DNA from: Peptococcaceae bacterium UBA5356
GTDB taxonomy: Bacteria > Bacillota > Peptococcia > DRI-13 > DTU073
Assembly (NCBI GenBank): GCA_002407935.1
Contig: DHPU01000007.1
Span: 1-14,402 of the forward strand
Length of the DNA: 14,402 nt
Reading direction: 5' to 3'
This document shows positions 1 through 7,855 of the stretch, in pieces; position 1 is the stretch's first letter; each line of letters begins with the position of its first letter. Position numbers and translations under genes: made by a program. The notes beneath the pieces are model-generated. The model made no database searches. It was given only the letters and a program-made list of their open reading frames with translations, and was not told the DNA's origin.

Positions 1-803
1 GAATTTAACTTTTCAATTGACCCTAAAGCCTTCAATATTCCATACATTATTGCCTGTGGTCTTGGTGGACAGCCTGGTACATATACATCAACCGGCACCA
101 GCCCATCTATCCCGTTGCTTACTGCATAGCAGTCCCGAAATATTCCCCCGCTGCACGCACAAGCTCCTACCGCCACAACAAGCTTGGGATCCGGAGTTGC
201 CTTGTAAGTTTTAACCAGTGCACGCTGCATATTTCTTGTGGCCGTACCTGTCACCAGAAGCATATCCGCATGCCTTGGGGAAGCCACAAAGTTAATGCCC
301 AACCTTTCAATATCGTTAAAAGGATTGTTCAGGGCGTTTATTTCATAATCACAGCCATTACAAGAACCGGAGTCTACTTCTCTTATGTGGAGACTCCTGC
401 CCAAGAGCTTCTTAATATTCACTTTAAGCTCACTGCATACTTCTTCATAAGCTTGATCAGGTAAGCTGCTTCCTGCAACGACTATTGAATTCCTGCTAAG
501 CTTCTTCTTCTCCTTTTCAGCGAGTTCAAACTTAGTAGTCATGTTGGCGGCTCCTACCGGACATACTTCTTCACACAAGGTACAGAAGATACATTTATCA
601 TAACTTATGCTAATCTCCTTTGTGGCTTTATCCATTACGATAGCCTGAGAGGGACAGCGTTTCACACATTCCGCACATCTCGTACATTTTGTTAAATCAA
701 TCTCCGGTCTGCCGATAAACAGATGAGCATTATTAAGAGGCTTTTGAGGGTAATCCTGGGTAAGTCTTGGATACTGAATCATTTTCTTCACAACTTTGAA
801 CAT
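1..803 (-). CDS. Ferredoxin–NuoB-like fusion subunit of Hyf/Ehr-type complex (HyfH+HyfI), 3' end outside window
   Basis: Electron-transfer subunit of the peripheral arm, incomplete: 267 residues are visible and the frame is still open at base 1. Residues about 30-90 form a two-cluster ferredoxin domain with ligands C40-x2-C43-x2-C46-x3-C50 and C71-x2-C74-x2-C77-x3-C81. A charged linker follows, then a NuoB/hydrogenase small-subunit domain from about residue 135. That domain has C148-x2-C151, GACAC (C214/C216) and VPGCPPRP (C245), the pattern that binds the proximal [4Fe-4S] cluster. In E. coli hydrogenase-4 these are two proteins, HyfH and HyfI; here one uninterrupted frame holds both. I chose the ATG at 801-803 because AGGAG lies 7 bases upstream, whereas the ATG at 807-809 is only 1 base from it. 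The gene begins 15 bases after the large-subunit gene. Presumed role: pass electrons from an unknown donor to the large/small subunit interface. Confidence 0.88.
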   Translation of the reverse strand, partial: MFKVVKKMIQYPRLTQDYPQKPLNNAHLFIGRPEIDLTKCTRCAECVKRCPSQAIVMDKATKEISISYDKCIFCTLCEEVCPVGAANMTTKFELAEKEKKKLSRNSIVVAGSSLPDQAYEEVCSELKVNIKKLLGRSLHIREVDSGSCNGCDYEINALNNPFNDIERLGINFVASPRHADMLLVTGTATRNMQRALVKTYKATPDPKLVVAVGACACSGGIFRDCYAVSNGIDGLVPVDVYVPGCPPRPQAIMYGILKALGSIEKLN

Positions 804-818
804 TTTCATTCTCCTCGT

Positions 819-2381
819 TTATAGATCATTGCCGGCATATGATAAATTGAAGCTCTTATTAATCAGTGGAAAATCAGGCACAATATTTCCCTTTACGGCA
901 TGGCAAAGTGTCGGCCAGTTGCAAAAAGAGGGTGTCCTTATTTTGTAACGGAAGATCGTGTTGTTTTCCCCGGTCATTACCCAATGAATGTTTTCCCCTC
1001 TTGGTGACTCGGTCAGGCCGAACGCGAATTGGTAAGGGTCTACTGAATGTACAGGCTCTAATACTTTACCATTAGGCATTGTAGCAATTGCCTTGATCAT
1101 TAACTCAAGCGAGATAAAACACTCTTCGATTTTCACGTTCATTCGACAATTAACATCCCCGTTATTATGTACTGGTACATTAAATTCCAGCAGCTGATAG
1201 GCTTCATAAGGAAAGGCTTTCCTTACATCATAACGTACTCCGGAAGCTCTTCCGACTGGACCAACCGCATTCAGCGCAGCGGCAATATCTGTTTGCAGTA
1301 TTCCGGTGTTTTCTACTCTGTCAATGAACATACTGTTTGATTTAATAATTTTAACAGTGTCCTCAAGCTCCGCTTTGATTTTTTGCAGCTGTTCAAGCAC
1401 CGTTACTTCCTTACCGGCAACAAAATCTTTTCTTACTCCGCCAAGCTTGTTCACACTTCTTAAAAATCTCATCCCGCAAAGCTCATCGGCAAGCTGGTAA
1501 GCCCACCCTCTCAACATATTGAACTGAAATGAGGCAAAGCCATAAGCTACGTCCTGACAAATTCCTGTAAGATCCCCCAGGTGGCTGGTCAACCGCTCCA
1601 GTTCAGCAAAAATAACCCTGATATACTTCGCTCGGGCTGGAATTTCCACCTTAGCAATCTTTTCAATCGCCTGACAATAGGCCAGTGAATTTGCCAAGGT
1701 TTCATCTCCAGATATCCGCTCCGACACGTATAAACATCTCTCGATGCTCTCCCCTTCGCACATTTTTTCAATTCCTTTATGCACAAAATACAATTGTGCT
1801 TCCAGGTTAATAATCGGCTCACCCGCAACACTAAACCTAAAATGTCCCGGTTCGATAATTCCTGCATGTACCGGTCCAACAGGGATTTCATAGACCCCTT
1901 CGCCTGTTACTTTTTGAAAAGCAATTTCTTCCCGGGCAAAATCCAACTTGCGCTGCAAATCATAATCCTTCCGCAAAGGAAACTCTCCAGCAGGCCAGTT
2001 GCTGTGCAAGACCAGCCTTCTTGCGTCAGGATGTCCTACCGGGGTAAGCCCAAACAGATCTTTTATTTCTCTTTCATACCGTGCTGCAGCCGGAATCTTT
2101 GCGCTGATAGATTGCATAACCATCTTCTCCTGGGCTAGCTTGGTTTTGATAATCAAGAGCAACCCTTTTTCTCTTTCGGCAAAGACATAATATACTGCAT
2201 ACTGCTGGCAGAGGCTTCTTTCATCATTTGCAAACATGGAAACGAGGGGATATCCCAGCACAGTATTGAGATAAGTGCAAATCTCCCCTATTTTCTCTGG
2301 ATTGACCTCCAAATAGAGTTCATTTATATTTTCAGCAAAAGCCTCTGTTAGTTTCCGCTTTAATTCCTGGCACATCTTCAT
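819..2381 (-). CDS. hyfG: Hydrogenase-4/complex I-like large subunit (fused NuoC–NuoD, HyfG-like) lacking [NiFe] ligands
   Basis: Large subunit of a group 4 hydrogenase-like membrane complex, about 520 residues. The N-terminal third is NuoC-like (motif YEREIKDLFG). The rest is NuoD/HycE-like, beginning with the group 4 signature VGPVHAGIIEPGHFRF. The L1 motif, ERVCGICG in HycE, reads ERISGDET here, so the two cysteines are Ser (codon 1710-1712) and Glu (1701-1703). The C-terminal DPCYSC motif reads NLSYAG, so those cysteines are Ser (840-842) and Gly (831-833). A [NiFe] centre therefore cannot form in the usual way, and the protein ends at the point where hydrogenases are normally processed by a protease. 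This matches the Ehr class (energy-converting hydrogenase-related). The frame extends upstream to 2408, but AAGGGGG sits just before the ATG at 2381 (another ATG at 2375), and no ribosome site precedes 2408. Its reaction is unknown. Confidence 0.9.
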   Translation of the reverse strand: MKMCQELKRKLTEAFAENINELYLEVNPEKIGEICTYLNTVLGYPLVSMFANDERSLCQQYAVYYVFAEREKGLLLIIKTKLAQEKMVMQSISAKIPAAARYEREIKDLFGLTPVGHPDARRLVLHSNWPAGEFPLRKDYDLQRKLDFAREEIAFQKVTGEGVYEIPVGPVHAGIIEPGHFRFSVAGEPIINLEAQLYFVHKGIEKMCEGESIERCLYVSERISGDETLANSLAYCQAIEKIAKVEIPARAKYIRVIFAELERLTSHLGDLTGICQDVAYGFASFQFNMLRGWAYQLADELCGMRFLRSVNKLGGVRKDFVAGKEVTVLEQLQKIKAELEDTVKIIKSNSMFIDRVENTGILQTDIAAALNAVGPVGRASGVRYDVRKAFPYEAYQLLEFNVPVHNNGDVNCRMNVKIEECFISLELMIKAIATMPNGKVLEPVHSVDPYQFAFGLTESPRGENIHWVMTGENNTIFRYKIRTPSFCNWPTLCHAVKGNIVPDFPLINKSFNLSYAGNDL

Positions 2382-2441
2382 AAACCCCCTTCCCTGAGCC
2401 AAATCCATACATTGTATCCATAAGTTCGATAACTGAAACTA

Positions 2442-3914
2442 CTACCCCCCGAGAATGATGCTTTGGGCATTAGTAATAAGTACTTTTAACTCATTGGGGA
2501 TAACTATTCCGGTTAGGGAGATTACCACCAAAAGCGTTACGATCGCCATTAATCCCGGAGTGTTAACTTCACCTGGGCTCAAGTTGTTTTCAACAGCAGG
2601 GCCATAAAATACTTTAAACAGGTTAAGGGCAATTCCCACAAAGACAACTGCCAAGAGTATGACAAAAACAAGGCCTAAGAAAAAGCTCTTTATTGCAAAT
2701 ATTGAGGCGAGAATACTAAGCTCGCTGGCAAAGATACTGAAGGGTGGCATCCCCGCTATGGCAAACAAGCCAAGCAAAAATACCGTTCCCGAAACGGGAA
2801 GCAGCTTCAGAACACCTTTTATTCCGGAAATCCTCTTGGTGTGATATTTTTGCAGGATGTTTCCGGAAGACAGAAAAAGCATTGATTTGGTAAAAGAGTG
2901 ATTAATCATATGCAGCAGTCCTCCAAAAACTGAGAGCGGCGTAAAAATCCCTATGGCAATAGCGATTATCCCCATATGCTCTATACTCGAATAAGCCAGC
3001 AGCCTTTTATAGTCTTTTTGCGTAAGAATGAAGATGGCTGCTGTGACCATGGAAAGAATTCCGAGTGCGATTAAAAGTCTGCCGGTATAAACACCGCTCC
3101 CCAGGTTACGATTAACAATGGCCACCGTCCGAATAATGCCATACATCGCACTGTTTAAGAGCACGCCCGACAACAAGGCACTAATTGGCGAGGGCGCCTG
3201 ACTATGTGCATCAGGAAGCCAGGTATGCATCGGGGCAAGTCCGGCCTTGGTTCCAAAGCCTACCAAAATAAAGATAAAGGCCAGTCTCGCGATAGAAGTA
3301 TTTAAGGCTTCGGCCTGATCATACAAAGCGGTCCAATCCAAATAATCCGAACTAGGTAATACCCCGATCGAGGAAAGATGGAGAAAGATGATCCCCAACA
3401 AGGCAATCGCAATTCCCACAGAACAGATAATGACGTACTTCCAAGCTGCTTCAAGAGCATATCGATCGTTGTAAAAGCCTACCAGAAATGCGGAAGCTAA
3501 GGTAGTCGCCTCAATGGCAATCCACATAATGCCCATATTTTTTACCGTTAAGGCCAGAATCATCGTAAAGATGAAAGAGTACATCAAAATATAATAAATT
3601 TTTAATCTGCCGATTTTAATCTTACCCTGTTTTATTTCTTCTTCCATATATCCGACCGAATAAATGCTCGCCATCAAGCCAATAATCAGAACAATATCCA
3701 GCACAATTATGCTTAAGGCATCAAGATAAAAAATTCCCCCTAAAGAAGAATACTCCACTTTCCCCCAAAGCATTACCTGTCTGGTGATCAATACCGCCAC
3801 TATGATTAGGCAGATTGAAGCAGAAACACTGATCATATAGAGCAATTTTTCTTTCTTAAAAAATAAAAATAATAAAACGGCAAGAACCGGTATAGCCAGC
3901 AAAAAAAATCCCAT
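2442..3914 (-). CDS. hyfF: Antiporter-like membrane subunit, HyfF/NuoN type
   Basis: Polytopic membrane protein of 490 residues and one of two antiporter-like, ion-translocating subunits of the complex. It is hydrophobic over nearly its whole length. It has the family landmarks: MWIAIEATTLAS with Glu135 in a transmembrane helix, GFGTKAGLAPMHTWLPDAH with Lys223 and His230, and KDYKRLLAYSSIEHMG around residues 300-315. In complex I and group 4 hydrogenases the equivalent Glu/Lys residues form the proton path, so this subunit looks competent to move ions. E. coli HyfF is slightly longer, about 526 residues. The start ATG at 3914 is preceded by AGGGG at 8 bases, and that ribosome site lies inside the last codons of hyfE. 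The gap to hyfE is only 4 bases, suggesting translational coupling. Confidence 0.93.
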   Translation of the reverse strand: MGFFLLAIPVLAVLLFLFFKKEKLLYMISVSASICLIIVAVLITRQVMLWGKVEYSSLGGIFYLDALSIIVLDIVLIIGLMASIYSVGYMEEEIKQGKIKIGRLKIYYILMYSFIFTMILALTVKNMGIMWIAIEATTLASAFLVGFYNDRYALEAAWKYVIICSVGIAIALLGIIFLHLSSIGVLPSSDYLDWTALYDQAEALNTSIARLAFIFILVGFGTKAGLAPMHTWLPDAHSQAPSPISALLSGVLLNSAMYGIIRTVAIVNRNLGSGVYTGRLLIALGILSMVTAAIFILTQKDYKRLLAYSSIEHMGIIAIAIGIFTPLSVFGGLLHMINHSFTKSMLFLSSGNILQKYHTKRISGIKGVLKLLPVSGTVFLLGLFAIAGMPPFSIFASELSILASIFAIKSFFLGLVFVILLAVVFVGIALNLFKVFYGPAVENNLSPGEVNTPGLMAIVTLLVVISLTGIVIPNELKVLITNAQSIILGG

Positions 3915-3918
3915 CTTT

Positions 3919-4575
3919 TTATCCCCTTAAATTATTCAGCTTATCTATATCAATTGATTCAAACTTTTCGTTTATTCTAAACACCATAAAACCCAAGATC
4001 ATTACGGCTGTTATGACGTCAATAAAGATACCCACATCCACGATAAAGGGCATGCCATGAGTAGAAAATAAGGCGGTAATATATAACCCATTTTCGATCA
4101 CCAGAAATCCCACGATCTGTCCGATGGCTTTTTTTCTGCTAATCATAAAAAGCAACCCAATCAGAATAACGGAAACGGAATTCACAACCTGCGTATTGAT
4201 AATACCAGCATTAATACCATCAATGGTTGACAGAGAGAAATACGTAAACACCACGAGAGCACAACACATCAGAATAAGGATCGGTATATTGAGGATAAAA
4301 TCTTTTTCGACTTTATACTCAATATTGGCATAAGTCTTATTCAAAAGGTTAGGAATGAAAATTACTTTCAAAACAACAATCAGCAAACATACCACCAGTA
4401 TGTCAATCCGCCCCTCTTCAAAAGAACCTTTTATGCCCATTATCCCTGCAGCAAGAGCGATTAACAGAGATTGAATTCTAAAGGTTTTAATATATGATTT
4501 AATTCTTTTGTTCGCCATCAGAATGAATGATGAAAAGAGAATTAATACCGACAAGGCATCAAAATAATTAGACAT
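3919..4575 (-). CDS. hyfE: NuoK-like membrane subunit, HyfE type
   Basis: Membrane subunit of 218 residues, close to the usual HyfE length of about 216. It has several hydrophobic helices and the NuoK-like motif GFLVIENGLY with Glu161 inside a helix, a residue type that takes part in the proton path of complex I. The frame can be extended to a TTG at 4593. The ATG at 4575 is better because a GGGGGG stretch lies 5 bases before it, and that stretch would be inside the coding region of the longer version. The start overlaps the end of hyfC by 8 bases (4568-4575), a typical coupled start in an operon. Function is by family: part of the ion-conducting membrane arm. Confidence 0.9.
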   Translation of the reverse strand: MSNYFDALSVLILFSSFILMANKRIKSYIKTFRIQSLLIALAAGIMGIKGSFEEGRIDILVVCLLIVVLKVIFIPNLLNKTYANIEYKVEKDFILNIPILILMCCALVVFTYFSLSTIDGINAGIINTQVVNSVSVILIGLLFMISRKKAIGQIVGFLVIENGLYITALFSTHGMPFIVDVGIFIDVITAVMILGFMVFRINEKFESIDIDKLNNLRG

Positions 4576-5524
4576 TGCTACCCCCCAAAACAAAGTATTG
4601 TAAAAAACCCAGAAAAGATAAAATAAACGATAATGCGGCCAAATTAGGTATGCTAAAAAATCTAAACTTAACCGTAAAAACCTCCGCGAAGGCTATTGCT
4701 ATGGAAATGAAAATAACCTTCATTAAATAAAGGAAAAGGGAGAGCACAACTGCACTAATCCCTGTGATCGCTATTAGCTGATCATGAGGAAAGATCAGAT
4801 TAACCAGCACGGTAATAAACACCAACTGCTTAATCGCCGCCCCCAACTCCATTAAGGCCAGATGTCTACCGGAATACTCCAAAAGCATCGCCTCATGTAC
4901 CATCGTTAGTTCAAGATGCGTAGCCGGATCATCCACAGGGATTCGGGATGTTTCCGCAAGGATTATCGTAAAAAGTGCCAAAAATACCATGATATAAACA
5001 GGATGAAACAAAGGAATACCTGTACCCTTCATTGCTTCCATCATCTGCTGCATTGAAGTCGATTGGCAAATAAGACCCACCGTAAATAATGAAACGAGTA
5101 TTGATGGCTCTATTAGTGAGGAAATCATCGCCTCGCGGCTGCTTCCCATACCCCCAAACGTACTCGCAGTGTCCAATGCGGCTATCATCATAAAGAATCT
5201 GCCCAGAGCAAGTACTGAAACAAGCATGATTATATCCCCAGGGATTTCCTGCGGCGTAACTATTGTTGATACCGGAACAAGTAAAGCCGCAGCAAGAGCA
5301 GTAGAAAAAAAGATATAAGGGGTTACTTTAAAAGCCCAAGAGGATACATCCGAAACAACGGAATTCTTCTTAAACAGCTTAAATAAATCAAAATACATCT
5401 GTAGTAAAGGGGCGCCCTTCCTTTTCTGGGAAAACGCCTTGACTTTCCTTATTATACCGTTTACCAAAGGTGAAACCAGCATAATAACTAATATTTGAAC
5501 CACTATATAAACAATATTTCTCAT
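4568..5524 (-). CDS. hyfC: NuoH-like membrane subunit, HyfC type
   Basis: Membrane protein of 318 residues, the normal size for HyfC/HycD/NuoH. This subunit anchors the peripheral redox arm and links redox change to ion movement. Seen here: FSQKRKGAPLLQMYFDLFKL near residues 31-50, a Gly/Ser-rich segment FGGMGSSREAM at 123-133, and the acidic signature ETSRIPVDDPATHLELTMVH at 191-210 followed by Glu211. The conserved Glu/Asp of this signature are all present, so the coupling site appears intact even though the large subunit has lost its [NiFe] ligands. The start at 5524 is preceded by GAGGGGAAAT. The gene begins 21 bases after hyfB and overlaps hyfE at its end. Confidence 0.93.
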   Translation of the reverse strand: MRNIVYIVVQILVIMLVSPLVNGIIRKVKAFSQKRKGAPLLQMYFDLFKLFKKNSVVSDVSSWAFKVTPYIFFSTALAAALLVPVSTIVTPQEIPGDIIMLVSVLALGRFFMMIAALDTASTFGGMGSSREAMISSLIEPSILVSLFTVGLICQSTSMQQMMEAMKGTGIPLFHPVYIMVFLALFTIILAETSRIPVDDPATHLELTMVHEAMLLEYSGRHLALMELGAAIKQLVFITVLVNLIFPHDQLIAITGISAVVLSLFLYLMKVIFISIAIAFAEVFTVKFRFFSIPNLAALSFILSFLGFLQYFVLGGSNV

Positions 5525-5545
5525 CTCTATTTCCCCTCAGTTCTT

Positions 5546-7588
5546 CTAAACAAACGTGTTGTACATCATTAAGACCAGCACTACCACAAAAATATAGAGC
5601 AGGTAACTATGGATGCTCCCTGTTTGAATTATAAACTTCGTCCTTCTCGAAAGCATTTTAATTACATAAAAAATAGGATTATATAAATGTTTTTCAAAAA
5701 TAGACTCCCAAACGGTTGTATACTCAATTGACTCCGGGTGGTAGGCCAGCTTTCCTTCCACTTTTAATTTTCTGGACGGCCTAAACAATATTTTAAAAAC
5801 AATTTCGATGGGGTTGGAAAATCCGGCAGCACTGTACTGCATTCTCGAGTTGAGTGCCTCAAAACCGCAGTCCCAGGTTCCATACTTTCTTTCGCTATAT
5901 TTTCCGCCAATGATTCTAATCACTAAAAGGGCAAATAGAATCACTGCAACTAAAACAACGAAAAACAGCAATGGAGAGATGACATTACCGGATATCTGCA
6001 GGGGATAATAGGCAATTAAAAGCCCTCCCTGAAGCTGCCCGATTAACGACGTTCCCATTAAATTCAAAACCACCTTATCAACTACTTTTAAAATAGGCAG
6101 CGGAAAAAGTCCAATAAAAAGGCAGAGAGTAACAAGAATACCCGTGCCAATATTCATAACACAAGGAACCTCTTTGGCCTGTAAGGCCTGTTCACTCCTT
6201 GGAAGCCCCAAAAAGGAAATACCAAACAGCTTAACAAAGCTTGCGGCCGCCATTGCTCCGGTCATAGCCAGCACAGCCACAGAAAGAATTGACAGGATAT
6301 TGAGCGCCGCTTGTCCGGGCACAATATTGGCAAAAAGCGACTGGTATGTAAGCCATTCTCCTATAAAGCCGTTAAATGGTACAATAGAAGCGGCGGAAAG
6401 TGCTCCGCCCAGAACAAACAAGGCGGTAAGCGGCATCTTTTTAATAAGCCCGCCCAATTCCTCCATGTTTTTTGTATGAGTTGCATATTGGATCGAACCC
6501 GCTCCGAGGAACAGACTCCCCTTAAAAAGGGTATGATTAAAAGAATGGAAAAGTGAAGCTATTATGGCTAAGGCACTGACTGTTAAATGGCCCTGTGCCT
6601 GCGCAATAAAACCAATACCTAACCCAATAAAGATGATCCCAATATTTTCGATACTACTGTAAGCGAGAAGCTTTTTGATGTTCGCCATCACAAAAGCATA
6701 CGACACTCCCAGTGTTGAGGAGAATATCCCAAGCACAATAATTAAAGCACCCCACCAGGTACTTTGCACACCCAAATAAGTAAAGATAAATCTTAGCATT
6801 CCATAGATAGCCGTTTTAATCATGATCCCGGACATCAGCGCCGAAACATTGCTCGGTGCCGCCGGATGAGCACAGGGCAGCCAAATATGGAACGGTATTA
6901 CCCCTGCTTTTGTACCAAAACCAATCAAGAACATAATAAACATGGCATTTTTCGCCAGTATGGGTATGTCTGCCGAACTGCCAAACATATCAAAGGATTG
7001 CGTATAGCTATACATCATCATAAATCCGACCATTAAAAAAGCCGTCCCCACATGCGTCATAATAATATATAAAGTGCCTGCCGCCTGATTTTCTTCATGT
7101 TCTGACTCAAAAACAACCAGGAAGTATGAAAGCAAGGACATTGCTTCCCATGTAAGAAGGAAAAAAACTGCATTTCCTGACGTCATTACCAAAAACATAG
7201 ACAAGATGAAAGCCGAATATAGAAAATTAAACAGTCCCACCTTCCTTTTCCCAATATAATGGGAAATGTACCCTATCGAATAGAGGGAAACGCATACTAC
7301 GAGTAATGACAAAGAAAGCACAAAAAAAGCAGAAAGATGGTCAATTCGCAATTCAACTGATATAAAGGGTATCGTGGAATGAAATATACTGATATTTATT
7401 GGCATATCTTCGACCAGGATTTTCATAAGCGAAGCTGCTATCCCAAATATAGCTGCAATGATACAGATTATGTTCGATATGATGTTATCCCATTTTTGCT
7501 GCTTAATAAAAACAAGGGCCGCAATAGCGGCAAGCAAATAAAGTAAAATTGATGTTTGAAATAAAGCGCTTGCTGAGAATATTTTCAT
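5546..7588 (-). CDS. hyfB: Antiporter-like membrane subunit, HyfB/NuoL type
   Basis: Large antiporter-like subunit of 680 residues (E. coli HyfB is 672) and first gene of the complex operon. Landmarks: LLTWEAMSLLSYFLV with Glu148, GFGTKAGVIPFHIWLPCAHP with Lys227 and His234, KKLLAYSSIENIG, and a HyfB-like C-terminal part with the motif KYGTWDCGFE before a final hydrophobic helix. The Glu and Lys are the proton-path residues of this family. The open frame begins at 7660, but I prefer the ATG at 7588. The stretch upstream contains the tRNA-Glu terminator hairpin (7619-7651) and has no ribosome site for 7660, while AGGAGG lies 12 bases before 7588, somewhat far but the only strong site. Inferred role: ion pumping driven by the redox arm. 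Confidence 0.92.
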   Translation of the reverse strand: MKIFSASALFQTSILLYLLAAIAALVFIKQQKWDNIISNIICIIAAIFGIAASLMKILVEDMPINISIFHSTIPFISVELRIDHLSAFFVLSLSLLVVCVSLYSIGYISHYIGKRKVGLFNFLYSAFILSMFLVMTSGNAVFFLLTWEAMSLLSYFLVVFESEHEENQAAGTLYIIMTHVGTAFLMVGFMMMYSYTQSFDMFGSSADIPILAKNAMFIMFLIGFGTKAGVIPFHIWLPCAHPAAPSNVSALMSGIMIKTAIYGMLRFIFTYLGVQSTWWGALIIVLGIFSSTLGVSYAFVMANIKKLLAYSSIENIGIIFIGLGIGFIAQAQGHLTVSALAIIASLFHSFNHTLFKGSLFLGAGSIQYATHTKNMEELGGLIKKMPLTALFVLGGALSAASIVPFNGFIGEWLTYQSLFANIVPGQAALNILSILSVAVLAMTGAMAAASFVKLFGISFLGLPRSEQALQAKEVPCVMNIGTGILVTLCLFIGLFPLPILKVVDKVVLNLMGTSLIGQLQGGLLIAYYPLQISGNVISPLLFFVVLVAVILFALLVIRIIGGKYSERKYGTWDCGFEALNSRMQYSAAGFSNPIEIVFKILFRPSRKLKVEGKLAYHPESIEYTTVWESIFEKHLYNPIFYVIKMLSRRTKFIIQTGSIHSYLLYIFVVVLVLMMYNTFV

Positions 7589-7618
7589 TAAAGATAGGAT
7601 CCTCCTAAAAAAGTTTTC

Positions 7619-7651
7619 AAAAAAGCTATCTCCCAATATAGAGAAGATAGC
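7619..7651 (-). terminator. Rho-independent terminator (or attenuator) between tRNA-Glu and hyfB
   Basis: On the minus strand GCTATCT (7651-7645) pairs perfectly with AGATAGC (7631-7625) and is followed by six T (7624-7619). It lies 24 bases after the tRNA 3' end and about 30 bases before the hyfB start, so it would end the tRNA transcript. Only a dozen bases separate it from the hyfB ribosome site. Confidence 0.8.
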
Positions 7652-7674
7652 AAAAAGCATATCGCTATAAATGT

Positions 7675-7750
7675 TGGTAGCCCCAAGGGGATTCGAACCC
7701 CTGTTTCCGCCGTGAGAGGGCAGCGTCTTAGGCCTCTTGACTATGGGGCC
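7675..7750 (-). tRNA. tRNA-Glu (anticodon CUC)
   Basis: A complete 76-base cloverleaf with an encoded CCA end. The anticodon stem CTGCC/GGCGG encloses the loop CTCTCAC, giving anticodon CUC, which reads GAG (Glu). The T arm contains GGTTCGAATCC between CAGGG-type stems. The acceptor stem is GGCCCCA with TGGGGCT, the terminal pair being G·U. It lies about 105 bases downstream of gltX, whose product charges it, and has its own promoter and terminator. Confidence 0.95.
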
Positions 7751-7770
7751 AACTTTAACGTAACGAATTA

Positions 7771-7799
7771 ATTATATAAAAGTTGCTCATTAAACACAA
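7771..7799 (-). promoter_or_regulatory. Sigma-A promoter of tRNA-Glu
   Basis: Minus strand: -35 TTGTGT (7799-7794), a 17-base spacer, and a perfect -10 TATAAT (7776-7771). Transcription would begin around 7764, about 14 bases before the mature tRNA 5' end. The -35 is imperfect, but position and spacing are right for a tRNA promoter. Confidence 0.65.
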
Positions 7800-7855
7800 A
7801 CTCGAATAACTGAATATAATCCACTTTAATTAGGTTTTTACCCCTATTACATTCC

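Noticed and set aside
4576..4593. TTG at 4593 as the hyfE start
   Set aside because: It would place the G-rich ribosome site inside the gene; the ATG at 4575 is correctly spaced from that site.
7589..7660. Longer N-terminus of hyfB starting at 7660
   Set aside because: The added stretch contains the tRNA-Glu terminator hairpin and its T run, and no ribosome site precedes 7660, while AGGAGG precedes the ATG at 7588.
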